Origin: Bacteriovoracia bacterium
GTDB taxonomy: Bacteria; Bdellovibrionota; Bacteriovoracia; Bacteriovoracales; Bacteriovoracaceae
Length of the DNA: 32,629 bases
Reading direction: 5' to 3'
Assembly (NCBI GenBank): GCA_030426585.1
Contig: JAUHYH010000006.1
Location: 1 to 32,629, forward strand
Shown here: positions 24,034 to 31,737 of the stretch, in pieces
Layout of the letters: each line of letters starts with the position of its first letter
How positions within the stretch are numbered: the first letter of the stretch is position 1
Notes under the pieces: model-generated
The model's input: only the letters and a program-made list of their open reading frames with translations
Database searches by the model: none
What the model was told of the DNA's origin: nothing
Program-made: the position numbers and the translations under genes

Positions 24034-25926
24034 ATGACCTTAAATAAGATTCAAAAACTAGAAAAAGAAATTCTTAAACACAAAGAGCTTTATTATCAAG
24101 GCCAAGCGACGATTTCTGACGAAGACTTTGATAAACTTGAAGAAGAACTCAAATCTCTTGCACCGAAAAGCCCCGTATTAAGCATTGTAGGAGCTCCCGT
24201 AAAGTCATCAAACAAGGTTAAACACGCCCAAAAGATGCTTAGTCTTGATAAGTGTTATGACCTTGATAAGTTTATGAAATGGATGGGAAACAATGAACTC
24301 GTGAGCACGTATAAGATCGATGGTTCAAGTTGTTCTATTGTTTATGAGTCAGGGGTTTTGAAGATCGCCAAAACGAGAGGAGATGGATCTTTTGGTGAAA
24401 ACATTCTAGAAAAAGCTCTATACATTGATGAAATACCCAACCGAATCAACGATAGTCACAACCTAGAAGTTAGGGGTGAGATTTACTGTACGGATAGTGA
24501 TTTTTTGAAACTATCTAAGCAAATGGAAAAGGAAGAACTCCCTAAGCCCACATCAAAAAGAAATATAGTTGCAGGTTTATTGGGAAGAAAAGAAAACCTT
24601 CATCTTTCTAAGTATCTTCGGTTTCAAGCTTTTGAACTTTTATCTGACGAGCTAAATCCTGATTCCGAATTTGAAAAATTTAAAATTCTTAAAAAACTAG
24701 GATTTGATACACCTGGGTTTCATCTCAATAAATCAAAAAAAGACATAGAAAAAAGAATAGAGGAAGCTCAAAACTTCATGGAGGAAGGAGATTACCTTAT
24801 TGATGGACTCGTATTCACTATTAATAACATTTCTCTTCATTCAAAGCTCGGAGAAACGGCCCATCATCCGCGCTACAAGATGGCTTACAAGTTTCAGGGC
24901 GATACGAAGATTACAAAGATTCTTGATATTGAATGGGGTGTTTCAAGAAATGGAACCTTAACACCTGTTGCACTGGTTGAGCCCGTTGAGTTGAGTCAGG
25001 CAATGGTTTCGCGTGTGACGCTTCATAATTACGGAATGGTAGTTGCTGAAGAATTGAAAAAAGGTGATGAAATTGAAATTGTTCGCTCAGGCGAAGTTAT
25101 TCCCAAATTTTTAAGAGTTGTAAAAAAATCAAAATCCGAACAGAAATTTCCAGAGAAGTGTCCTAGTTGTAATTCGAAAGTTGTTATTGATGATATTCGA
25201 CTTCTTTGTGTTAATGATGATTGCCCGGCCAAGAACCTTGTAGCGATTCAGTACTTTGTTTCTACAATCGGAATTGATGATCTTAGTTCTAAGAGGTTAG
25301 GGGAGATGATTAAGGTCGGATTAGTTGTAGATATCCCTTCATTATATGATTTAACTGTTGAAGATCTTCTGACACTCGATAAAACCAAAGAAAAAATGGC
25401 TAATAAACTTTATGAAAATATTCAAGGATCTAAAAAGGTTGGGCTAATACAGTTTATGAGTGCTCTGGGAATTGCAGGGGGCGGGAGTCAGAAGTGTGAA
25501 AAGATAGCCCTTGCTGGCTTTAACACGGTTGAGAAGTTTATGAACATCACTAAAGATGAACTGGCTTCAATTGAGGGATTTGCGGAAAAATCGGCAAATG
25601 ACTTCGTGGATTCTCTTGAAACAAAGCATAAATTGATTAAGGCTTTGCTCAAAAAAGGTTTTACTGTTTCTAAAATGGAAAATAACCAGTCAGATGGAAG
25701 TCTTTCTGGTAAAAAGTTTTGTATTACTGGTACTCTTTCTATGAAAAGAAGTGAGATTCAAAGAATGATTAAAAATCAAGGCGGTGAGATCGTCTCTAGT
25801 GTCTCAACCAAGACTGATTTTGTTGTAACAAATGATGTAGAGAGTAGTTCATCAAAATTTAAAAAGGCTCAAGAACTCAAGATACCGATTATTAATGAAA
25901 CGAAACTTATGAAGCTGATGGATTAA
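24034..25926 (+). CDS. ligA: NAD-dependent DNA ligase LigA
   Basis: Seals nicks using NAD+ in replication and repair. The 630 residues show each family domain. Ia is HKELYYQGQATISDEDFDKLEEEL (about 16-39). The adenylated lysine is Lys94 in KIDGSS; most ligases have KxDGxA, so Ser-Ser is a mild variant. The OB-fold follows, then a four-Cys zinc site (about 376-397, CPSCNS...CVNDDCPAK) and helix-hairpin-helix repeats. A C-terminal BRCT domain (554-630) is complete. It starts 3 bases after the barrel-protein stop and ends just before radA. Confidence 0.97.
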   Translation: MTLNKIQKLEKEILKHKELYYQGQATISDEDFDKLEEELKSLAPKSPVLSIVGAPVKSSNKVKHAQKMLSLDKCYDLDKFMKWMGNNELVSTYKIDGSSCSIVYESGVLKIAKTRGDGSFGENILEKALYIDEIPNRINDSHNLEVRGEIYCTDSDFLKLSKQMEKEELPKPTSKRNIVAGLLGRKENLHLSKYLRFQAFELLSDELNPDSEFEKFKILKKLGFDTPGFHLNKSKKDIEKRIEEAQNFMEEGDYLIDGLVFTINNISLHSKLGETAHHPRYKMAYKFQGDTKITKILDIEWGVSRNGTLTPVALVEPVELSQAMVSRVTLHNYGMVVAEELKKGDEIEIVRSGEVIPKFLRVVKKSKSEQKFPEKCPSCNSKVVIDDIRLLCVNDDCPAKNLVAIQYFVSTIGIDDLSSKRLGEMIKVGLVVDIPSLYDLTVEDLLTLDKTKEKMANKLYENIQGSKKVGLIQFMSALGIAGGGSQKCEKIALAGFNTVEKFMNITKDELASIEGFAEKSANDFVDSLETKHKLIKALLKKGFTVSKMENNQSDGSLSGKKFCITGTLSMKRSEIQRMIKNQGGEIVSSVSTKTDFVVTNDVESSSSKFKKAQELKIPIINETKLMKLMD

Positions 25927-25927
25927 T

Positions 25928-27295
25928 ATGGCAAAAATAAAAACGGAATTTGAATGTCAGAGTTGTGGATACAAAACGGCTAAATGGGAAGGAAAATGTC
26001 CTGACTGTGGTCAATGGAATAGTCTTCTTGAAGTTGAAAAACTTACGAAGCAAACAAAGTCGAGTCCCGGAGCTGTTCGAGGAAGAAGGGAAGCAAAAAA
26101 GATTACTGAAGTTACTTCAATTGAACATGATCGAATCAAAACAGGAATTGAAGAGTTTGATCGAGTTGTAGGTGGTGGTTTAACAATTGGGTCTCTTTCT
26201 TTGCTTGGAGGTGAGCCAGGTATAGGAAAATCCACATTGCTTTTAGAAGTATGTGGAAAAGTAGCAAAAAATAACCCGAATGATCTTCTGCTTTATGTGA
26301 GTGGCGAGGAAAGTGAATCTCAGATTGCTGATCGTGCCAAGAGATTAGGGGTAGACTCTGAAAATATTCTTATTCTCCATGAAACTCAATGGCAGGAGAT
26401 CTTAGCAGTTATTAAAGATAAAAAACCAAAGTTTTTTGTTCTAGATTCAATTCAAACGACGGTATCAAATGAACTCACTTCTGCTTCGGGTACAGTTTCT
26501 CAAGTTCGAGAAGTTACTTATGATCTTATGAATCATGCTAAGGCTTTGGGAATTACCTGTTTTGTTATTGGGCATGTTACGAAAGAGGGGGGAATTTCTG
26601 GGCCAAAAGTTCTTGAACATATGGTGGATACTGTTCTTTTCTTTGAAGGTGATCAAAATAATTTCTATAGGCTTTTAAGAGTTCAAAAAAATCGCTTTGG
26701 AAATACTTACGAAGTCGGCATTTTTGAAATGACAGAAAATGGATTAGGCGAAGTTCACAACCCTTCACAATATTTTCTGGAAAAAAGTTTCCAAGGAGCT
26801 TTCGGCCGTTCAATTACTTGTGTACTTGAAGGGACCAGAAGTATCTTTGTTGAAACCCAGGCGCTAGTAACTGAAAACAAATATGGAAATGGTCGAAGAA
26901 CCACTCAAGGTATTGATAATAATCGTCTCGCCATGCTTGTTGCTATTATTGAAAAGTATTTTGAAATTCCTCTTGGTTTTCATGATATCTATGTGAACGT
27001 TGTTGGTGGAATTAAGCTTTCTAAGCGAGATAGCGATCTTGCGATTATTGCAGCAATCTTGAGTTCTTATTACTCGAAACCCCTTGATGAAAAAACAGTT
27101 CTCATTGCAGAGGTTGGCCTTACAGGTGAAATCCGAAAGGCACCTATGATGGAATCGAGAATTAAGGAAATGGATCTTTTGAAATATGAGAAGCTTATAA
27201 CGAGCAGTTACTTAAATGATGAAATTCAAAAAAAGTACGATGTGTGTATTTCAGGAATAGAAAGAATTACTGACTTAAAAAAGCTTCTTTTTTAA
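25928..27295 (+). CDS. radA: DNA repair protein RadA (Sms)
   Basis: RecA-related, DnaB-like helicase that promotes branch migration in recombination. The 455 residues have a C4 zinc finger (Cys10, Cys13, Cys24, Cys27). The Walker A is GEPGIGKS (95-102). The RadA-specific KNRFG motif is at about residue 255, and the C-terminal Lon-like domain ends the protein (ALVTENKYGNGRRTTQGIDNNRLAMLVAIIEK onward). It begins one base after the ligA stop codon, so the two repair genes form a unit. Confidence 0.97.
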   Translation: MAKIKTEFECQSCGYKTAKWEGKCPDCGQWNSLLEVEKLTKQTKSSPGAVRGRREAKKITEVTSIEHDRIKTGIEEFDRVVGGGLTIGSLSLLGGEPGIGKSTLLLEVCGKVAKNNPNDLLLYVSGEESESQIADRAKRLGVDSENILILHETQWQEILAVIKDKKPKFFVLDSIQTTVSNELTSASGTVSQVREVTYDLMNHAKALGITCFVIGHVTKEGGISGPKVLEHMVDTVLFFEGDQNNFYRLLRVQKNRFGNTYEVGIFEMTENGLGEVHNPSQYFLEKSFQGAFGRSITCVLEGTRSIFVETQALVTENKYGNGRRTTQGIDNNRLAMLVAIIEKYFEIPLGFHDIYVNVVGGIKLSKRDSDLAIIAAILSSYYSKPLDEKTVLIAEVGLTGEIRKAPMMESRIKEMDLLKYEKLITSSYLNDEIQKKYDVCISGIERITDLKKLLF

Positions 27296-27303
27296 AGGTT
27301 GAA

Positions 27304-28080
27304 ATGAATATTTATAAAATAATAGTTGCTTTAATTATTTATTCCAACGTTTATTCTAATGAGCTTGCTCGGTACTCAGCTAGGAGACCAGCGGGCGTTA
27401 GCGCAAGAGAAGCAATCAAAAGACATTTGAAGCTCAATGAAGGTTTTATAAATCCCAGTGCACCAACCGCACTCGATTCTGCTGTTCCTCTTAGAGAATT
27501 AGATTTAGATAAACTTACGAATTTAAGAAGTCGATCCGTGCAGATGAAATTATTTCGAAATGTAAGAGATACAAGAGCTTTTAGAAAAGACACAGACTTT
27601 CCCCGAAGACTGACTTGGTTATATCCTCACGATGGATGCTTTATGAGGGCTGAATACATGACGAAATACTTTGAGAAAAAGGATGTAGAAATTAATAAAG
27701 TTTTCGTTTTCGGAAAATTAAAAGTTAAAACACCTTACTCTGGTCAAGGTTACGTAAGATGGTAGTATCACGTTGCTCCAATATTTCGATCAAACGATTT
27801 GGTTCTTGTAAGTGACCCCGCTCTTCATGCTTATAGACCGATACCTTTAAAAAAGTGGATTTTAAAACAGGTTGAAAACCTTGAAGATGTTAAAGTTTCA
27901 ATTTGTTCTGGAAAAACCTATGGTCCTTCTGATGAATGTTATGAAGCGAAAAGAAGAGATGAACAAACTCTTATACGACATAGAGAAATGTTTATGGACC
28001 GAGAATTTAGTAATTTGGTAAATTTAAAATATAATCCGGAAAATGAATTAGGAAATATACCATACTGGTTGAGGTATTAA
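27304..28080 (+). pseudogene. Protein-glutaminase-like secreted enzyme interrupted by one in-frame TAG
   Basis: Two frames in the same phase, 27304-27765 and the continuation to 28080, read as one protein of 258 codons broken only by TAG at 27763. A weak signal peptide opens it (MNIYKIIVALIIYSNVYS). The fold is that of Chryseobacterium protein-glutaminase, which deamidates glutamine in proteins. Cys is in HDGCFMRAEYM, His in YHVAPIF and Asp in VSDPAL. The stop sits between Trp and YHVA, where relatives have an ordinary residue, so a one-base change (for example TGG to TAG) fits. If not read through, the product lacks the His and Asp. AAAGG precedes the ATG. A terminator follows. Confidence 0.75.
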
Positions 28081-28107
28081 AAAAGGAGCCTTCTCAAGCC
28101 CCTTTTT
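28079..28107 (+). terminator. Terminator after the glutaminase-like gene
   Basis: An AAAAAGGAGC arm pairs, with one A-C mismatch, with GCCCCTTTTT across an eight-base loop, continuing in a T tract. The minus-strand lipoprotein gene ends at 28108, so it could act in both directions. Confidence 0.65.
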
Positions 28108-28269
28108 TTAGATTCGGTTCCCAGCGCTGTCTCGGGGTTCCCTAAATTCCATTCTCGAAAATCTTTTGTTAAATTCTCGGAGAACTTCACTTTGGTCGTT
28201 GCTCTCAATAGTGCTACAACCCGATAACGCGAAGAGTCCAAGAAAAAGAATCCACACATTCATCTTCAT
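28108..28269 (-). CDS. Small lipoprotein, 53 residues
   Basis: A 53-residue predicted lipoprotein, shorter than usual ORF cut-offs. The sequence MKMNVWILFLGLFALSGC is a classical lipoprotein signal with lipobox LSGC (Cys18), followed by a charged 35-residue tail with no recognisable domain. AGGAGGT lies four bases before the ATG at 28269 (or ten before the second ATG at 28263). A TATAAT hexamer is present on this strand at 28295-28300, though with a poor -35. A longer overlapping frame (28077-28259) has no signal or ribosome site and is rejected. Function unknown. Confidence 0.8.
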   Translation of the reverse strand: MKMNVWILFLGLFALSGCSTIESNDQSEVLREFNKRFSRMEFREPRDSAGNRI

Positions 28270-28294
28270 AATGACCTCCTTGTCACCTAAATAA

Positions 28295-28300
28295 ATTATA
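28295..28300 (-). promoter_or_regulatory. Candidate -10 box of the small lipoprotein
   Basis: TATAAT on the minus strand lies about 15 bases before the Shine-Dalgarno sequence of the 53-residue lipoprotein. No good -35 element lies 16-18 bases upstream, so this is a tentative call. Confidence 0.35.
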
Positions 28301-28365
28301 TCATGGATTAGAAAACGCCCTGATAGACGTTGATTAGAAGGAGCTTTTTTCCCGATTGGGAGCGT

Positions 28366-29841
28366 CTAGAATATTTTTTCTATGAGCTCAGTCCATCTAG
28401 AAGCTTTTGAAGTAAAGTAATTTTGTTCACCCATTTCTGAGAACTTTGGTTGGAAGCTCTTATCAATCTTCCATAATTCTCGAACGCCCTCTTCAGAAAT
28501 TTCACCAATTCCAATGAGGGAACCAAGAATGGAACCAAGAGCAGTGGTTTCAATGACTGTTGGTTTGATAATTTCTTTATTACTGAAGTTCGATTGAAGC
28601 TGCATTAATAAATTATTATTCACGGCCCCCCCATCTACTCGAATATTTTTAATTTTATCACCAAGATCTTTTTCAAAAGCATTTACAAGATCATTAATAG
28701 AAAGGGTTATTCCCTCAAGGCAAGCTCTCGAAATTTGATCAATGCCGGTATCTCTCGTCATCCCATATAGGCAGGCCTTAGCATTGGCATTCCAATAAGG
28801 TGAGCCAATCCCTGTAAAAAAAGGAAAGAAAATAAGATGTTCCATCTGTTCAGGAGTTGCTTGAGATGCAATTGATTCAATTTCTGAAGCATTTTTAAAA
28901 AATTTTAAGTTATCTCGTAAAAACTGAACAGCAGCTCCCGCAATATAAGTACTTCCCTCAAGGGCATAAACGGTTTTGTCTTTTGATCGATAAGCGACTG
29001 TTGTTAAAAGTCCATTCTTTGAATGTTTTATTTCATTACCGGTATTCAAAAGAAGAAAAGCACCTGTTCCGTAAGTGCACTTAAGTTCTCCGGGGTTAAG
29101 ACAAGCCTGTCCAAACAGCGCGGCTTGTTGATCTCCGAAGAGGCAGGAAATAGGAATCCCATCGGGTAAAAAACCTAAGCTCTTAGTTTCTCCATATTGA
29201 TCAAAAGTATTTTTGATTTCTGGAAGAACTTCTCTAGGAATTTCAAAGAAATCTAAAAGGTCTTTATCCCAATCAGTAGTTTCTAGATTAAAGAGTAATG
29301 TTCTAGAGGCGTTACTTGGTTCTGTTGCGTGTGAATTACAATCAGTAAGTTTATATAAAAGAAAAGTATCAATGGTTCCAAATTTTGTATTTTTTAAATC
29401 TGGTTTATATTTCTTAAGCAACCAATGAAGTTTTGTACCAGAAAAATAAGGATCTAGTGGAAGTCCTGTTTTCTTTTGAAGTTTTTCATAAGCACTTCTT
29501 TTTTCATCACAATATTTAGAAGTTCTTCGGTCTTGCCAGACAATGGCTTTGGCGAGGGGGTTACCTTTATTATCAAACAAACAAGTTGTTTCTCTTTGAT
29601 TTGTAATTCCAATTGAAATGACATCTGATTTTTTGGCAGAAGTTTCTTGAAAAACTTTCTCTACCGCTTTTTTTATACTGTCCCAAATTTCATTGAGATC
29701 GTGTTCTACCCAACCAGGTTTTGGATAATGTTGAGTAAATTCAAAGTTGGCATTTCCAATAACTTGATTTTTATCTACATCATAAAGCATGGCCGTTGAA
29801 CCAGTTGTTCCCTGGTCCAGTCCAAGCACGAGGCGAGGCAT
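28366..29841 (-). CDS. glpK: Glycerol kinase
   Basis: Phosphorylates glycerol to glycerol-3-phosphate using ATP (FGGY kinase family), feeding lipid synthesis and catabolism. The 491 residues are of usual length. The N-terminal GLDQGTTGSTAMLYD, ITNQRETTCLFDNKGNPLAKAIVWQDRRT, and GEIVGEM-like substrate motifs (GWVEHDLNEIW) are present, with the C-terminal IRVDGGAVNNNLLMQLQSN motif. glpF and glpD are not adjacent. It is followed by the small lipoprotein gene on the same strand. Confidence 0.95.
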   Translation of the reverse strand: MPRLVLGLDQGTTGSTAMLYDVDKNQVIGNANFEFTQHYPKPGWVEHDLNEIWDSIKKAVEKVFQETSAKKSDVISIGITNQRETTCLFDNKGNPLAKAIVWQDRRTSKYCDEKRSAYEKLQKKTGLPLDPYFSGTKLHWLLKKYKPDLKNTKFGTIDTFLLYKLTDCNSHATEPSNASRTLLFNLETTDWDKDLLDFFEIPREVLPEIKNTFDQYGETKSLGFLPDGIPISCLFGDQQAALFGQACLNPGELKCTYGTGAFLLLNTGNEIKHSKNGLLTTVAYRSKDKTVYALEGSTYIAGAAVQFLRDNLKFFKNASEIESIASQATPEQMEHLIFFPFFTGIGSPYWNANAKACLYGMTRDTGIDQISRACLEGITLSINDLVNAFEKDLGDKIKNIRVDGGAVNNNLLMQLQSNFSNKEIIKPTVIETTALGSILGSLIGIGEISEEGVRELWKIDKSFQPKFSEMGEQNYFTSKASRWTELIEKIF

Positions 29842-29852
29842 AGTGAGCTCCT

Positions 29853-30101
29853 TTAGTTGAGACCACCAACCCGATCGATGATCCCTGGATCTTTAGAGAT
29901 TACCTTAATCATTCTAGCCCAGAGCTCGGCAATTTCGCCATTGATTGTACTGAGCATCCCATAAGATATTGAACTAATGAGGGCCAGTATTAAAAGGTAT
30001 TCGAGGAGTGATTGCCCAGAGTTGTCCTGTTTTAATTTGAGCCAGAATCGGCTATAAAGGGTGAGAAAAATATTCTGGTACTTCACGAGGATTTCTTTCA
30101 T
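29853..30101 (-). CDS. Flp-type pilin-like protein
   Basis: An 82-residue prepilin. A basic 29-residue leader ends in Gly29. It is followed by QSLLEY, which places Glu at +5 and Tyr at +6 as in Flp/Tad pilins (G-XXXX-EY). A hydrophobic helix (LLILALISSISYGML) comes next and then a short amphipathic tail. The leader is longer than in many Flp pilins. No tad/cpa assembly genes are in the window, so it may be an orphan pilin or use a machine elsewhere. It ends 11 bases before the glpK start on the same strand. Confidence 0.75.
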   Translation of the reverse strand: MKEILVKYQNIFLTLYSRFWLKLKQDNSGQSLLEYLLILALISSISYGMLSTINGEIAELWARMIKVISKDPGIIDRVGGLN

Positions 30102-30137
30102 CTGTTAAGATTTTACTAGATGCACAATAGGAGACTG

Positions 30138-30689
30138 ATGCAACGGAAATTATTGCCATTAATACTCTTCGGGTTCGTCTTTTTCGGCGTTCTAAGCTTT
30201 CAAATTGGTTCTGATTTGTGGAGACCTAACGCCAGTATTATCAAGATTGAAGAAGCGAAACGTAAGCAATTTGAGGCTTTGTATCAAACACTTGAAGCCA
30301 CTTATACAACAGGGGAAAAAGTTAAACTAAGCTCTCATAAAGACGGGCTTGTTTTGGTTAATTTTTGGGCTTCTTGGTGCACCCCTTGTCTAAAGGAATT
30401 CAAAGGGATTGCAACTCTTAAAGAGCAATTTGGTAACAAGTTAAATGTTGTCGGCGTTAACTGTGATACCGAAGATCCAGAAAATAACGTTAAAAAAATT
30501 GAAGAAAAACATAAACTTATCTTTAAATCGGTTCTCGACCCAGAGAATAAAATTCTCGACAAATTTGGCATTGTTCACCTGCCGGCCAATATCATTTATC
30601 ACAAAGGTAAAGTCATTTATTTCAGTGAGAAGTTTACTGATTACACTGATCCCACTATGATTGCGAAACTAAAAAAATTTACTAAATAA
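30138..30689 (+). CDS. TlpA/ResA-family thioredoxin-like protein
   Basis: A membrane-anchored thioredoxin-fold oxidoreductase. The chosen start (183 residues) has AGGAG four bases upstream; the in-frame ATG at 30120 lacks a ribosome site. One transmembrane segment (about 5-21, LLPLILFGFVFFGVLSF) is followed by the catalytic motif WASWCTPC with Cys81 and Cys84. The cis-proline motif HLPANIIY follows. In this family such proteins reduce disulfides in the periplasm, often for cytochrome c assembly or other thiol chemistry; the specific partner is unknown. It is divergent from the pilin gene. Confidence 0.88.
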   Translation: MQRKLLPLILFGFVFFGVLSFQIGSDLWRPNASIIKIEEAKRKQFEALYQTLEATYTTGEKVKLSSHKDGLVLVNFWASWCTPCLKEFKGIATLKEQFGNKLNVVGVNCDTEDPENNVKKIEEKHKLIFKSVLDPENKILDKFGIVHLPANIIYHKGKVIYFSEKFTDYTDPTMIAKLKKFTK

Positions 30690-30704
30690 ATTAGGAGTTT
30701 TCGC

Positions 30705-31103
30705 ATGAGTATGATGAAGGAATTCAAAGCCTTTGCTATGAAAGGTAATGTTGTCGACATGGCCGTTGGGATTGTCGTTGGTGGTGCTTTTGGAAAGATC
30801 GTATCTGCCTTTGTTGCTAACGTTGTAATGCCGCCGATTGGTTTGCTTCTTGGTGGGGTAAATTTCACTGAGTTGAAATTGGTTCTTAAAGCAGCAGAAG
30901 GTGAGACGGCTGCCGTAACTTTGAACTACGGAATCTTTGTTCAGTCAGTTGTTGATTTTGTTATTATTGCTTTTGCAATTTTTATGGTTGTGAAAGGAAT
31001 GAACTCGATGAAGAAAAAAGAGGAAGAAGCTCCTGCAGAACCTCCAAAGCCATCTAATGAAGAAGTTCTTCTTTCAGAAATTAGAGACCTTTTAAAGAAA
31101 TAA
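30705..31103 (+). CDS. mscL: Large-conductance mechanosensitive channel MscL
   Basis: Homopentameric tension-gated channel that releases solutes on osmotic downshock. The 132-residue protein opens [37 protein letters not shown], matching the amphipathic N-terminal helix and TM1. TM2 follows (about 86-105, [21 protein letters not shown]). The [12 protein letters not shown] linker and C-terminal coiled coil are typical. GGAGTTTTCGC, with GGAG, precedes the start 8 bases upstream. Confidence 0.96.
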   Translation: MSMMKEFKAFAMKGNVVDMAVGIVVGGAFGKIVSAFVANVVMPPIGLLLGGVNFTELKLVLKAAEGETAAVTLNYGIFVQSVVDFVIIAFAIFMVVKGMNSMKKKEEEAPAEPPKPSNEEVLLSEIRDLLKK

Positions 31104-31115
31104 TTATCTTAATAT

Positions 31116-31141
31116 AAGGGCCGAGTTCTTCGGCCCTTTTT
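31116..31141 (+). terminator. Rho-independent terminator after mscL
   Basis: AAGGGCCGA pairs with TCGGCCCTT across a five-base loop, followed by a T run. It lies 13 bases after the mscL stop. The opposing redoxin gene ends at 31153. Confidence 0.9.
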
Positions 31142-31152
31142 AAAATAAAAAG

Positions 31153-31737
31153 CTAATATTTGACTGAACAACCGTAAGGCTTAGTTTGAGCAACGGTTAC
31201 AGATTTTCCATTCATCAAGTTATCAAGATTTGAGGCAACAAAGTTTTTAGCCTTAGAAATGTCATCCTGATTTGTTGAAGGAATACTGTCGATAGCACCC
31301 TGGTAAGCAAGTTTACCATCAGGTGTAATAATGAACATGTGGGGCGTCGTTTTTGCTCCGTACTTCTTACCAACTTCGCCACTTGGGTCCAACAAGATGT
31401 GAGTTGCATGGTTTTTCCCTTCTTTTTTCATTGTCATGGCCTCTGTTGGAGTAATATGACCTTGTTTTTCAGGGGCTGAAGAGACAATGCTTAACCAAAC
31501 AACATCTTTACCGGTGTATTTTTTTTGAAGTTTTTGCATATTACTTGAACCATAGTGTTTAACAACAAAAGGGCAATCTTTGTTAAACCACTCTAGGACA
31601 ACATGTTTACCTTTGAATTGATTGAGCGATACTTTTTTTCCGTTTTCATTTGTCAGCTCAAAGTTTGGTGTTGTTTCTCCAACGGTTACAGCTGCAAAAG
31701 AGTTAATAGAGAACAATAAAGCAATTAAAAATTTCAT
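31153..31737 (-). CDS. Exported AhpC/TSA-type redoxin
   Basis: A 194-residue redoxin-domain protein with a signal peptide (residues 1-15, cleaved after SFA). The fold is thioredoxin/peroxiredoxin-like: TPNFELTNENGKKVSLNQFKGK, then HVVLEWFNKDCPFVVKHY with Cys55, and TTPHMFIITPDGKLAYQGAID with the cis-Pro. It has one cysteine in the active-site motif and a second near the C-terminus (Cys190, in YGCSVKY). This is a widespread, poorly characterised subfamily, predicted to act in the periplasm on peroxide or thiols. It overlaps the hutI stop by four bases (ATGA). Confidence 0.85.
   Translation of the reverse strand: MKFLIALLFSINSFAAVTVGETTPNFELTNENGKKVSLNQFKGKHVVLEWFNKDCPFVVKHYGSSNMQKLQKKYTGKDVVWLSIVSSAPEKQGHITPTEAMTMKKEGKNHATHILLDPSGEVGKKYGAKTTPHMFIITPDGKLAYQGAIDSIPSTNQDDISKAKNFVASNLDNLMNGKSVTVAQTKPYGCSVKY

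Noticed and set aside
28077-28259. 60-codon minus-strand frame overlapping the small lipoprotein
   Set aside because: The lipoprotein frame has a signal peptide, lipobox and ribosome site; this one has none.
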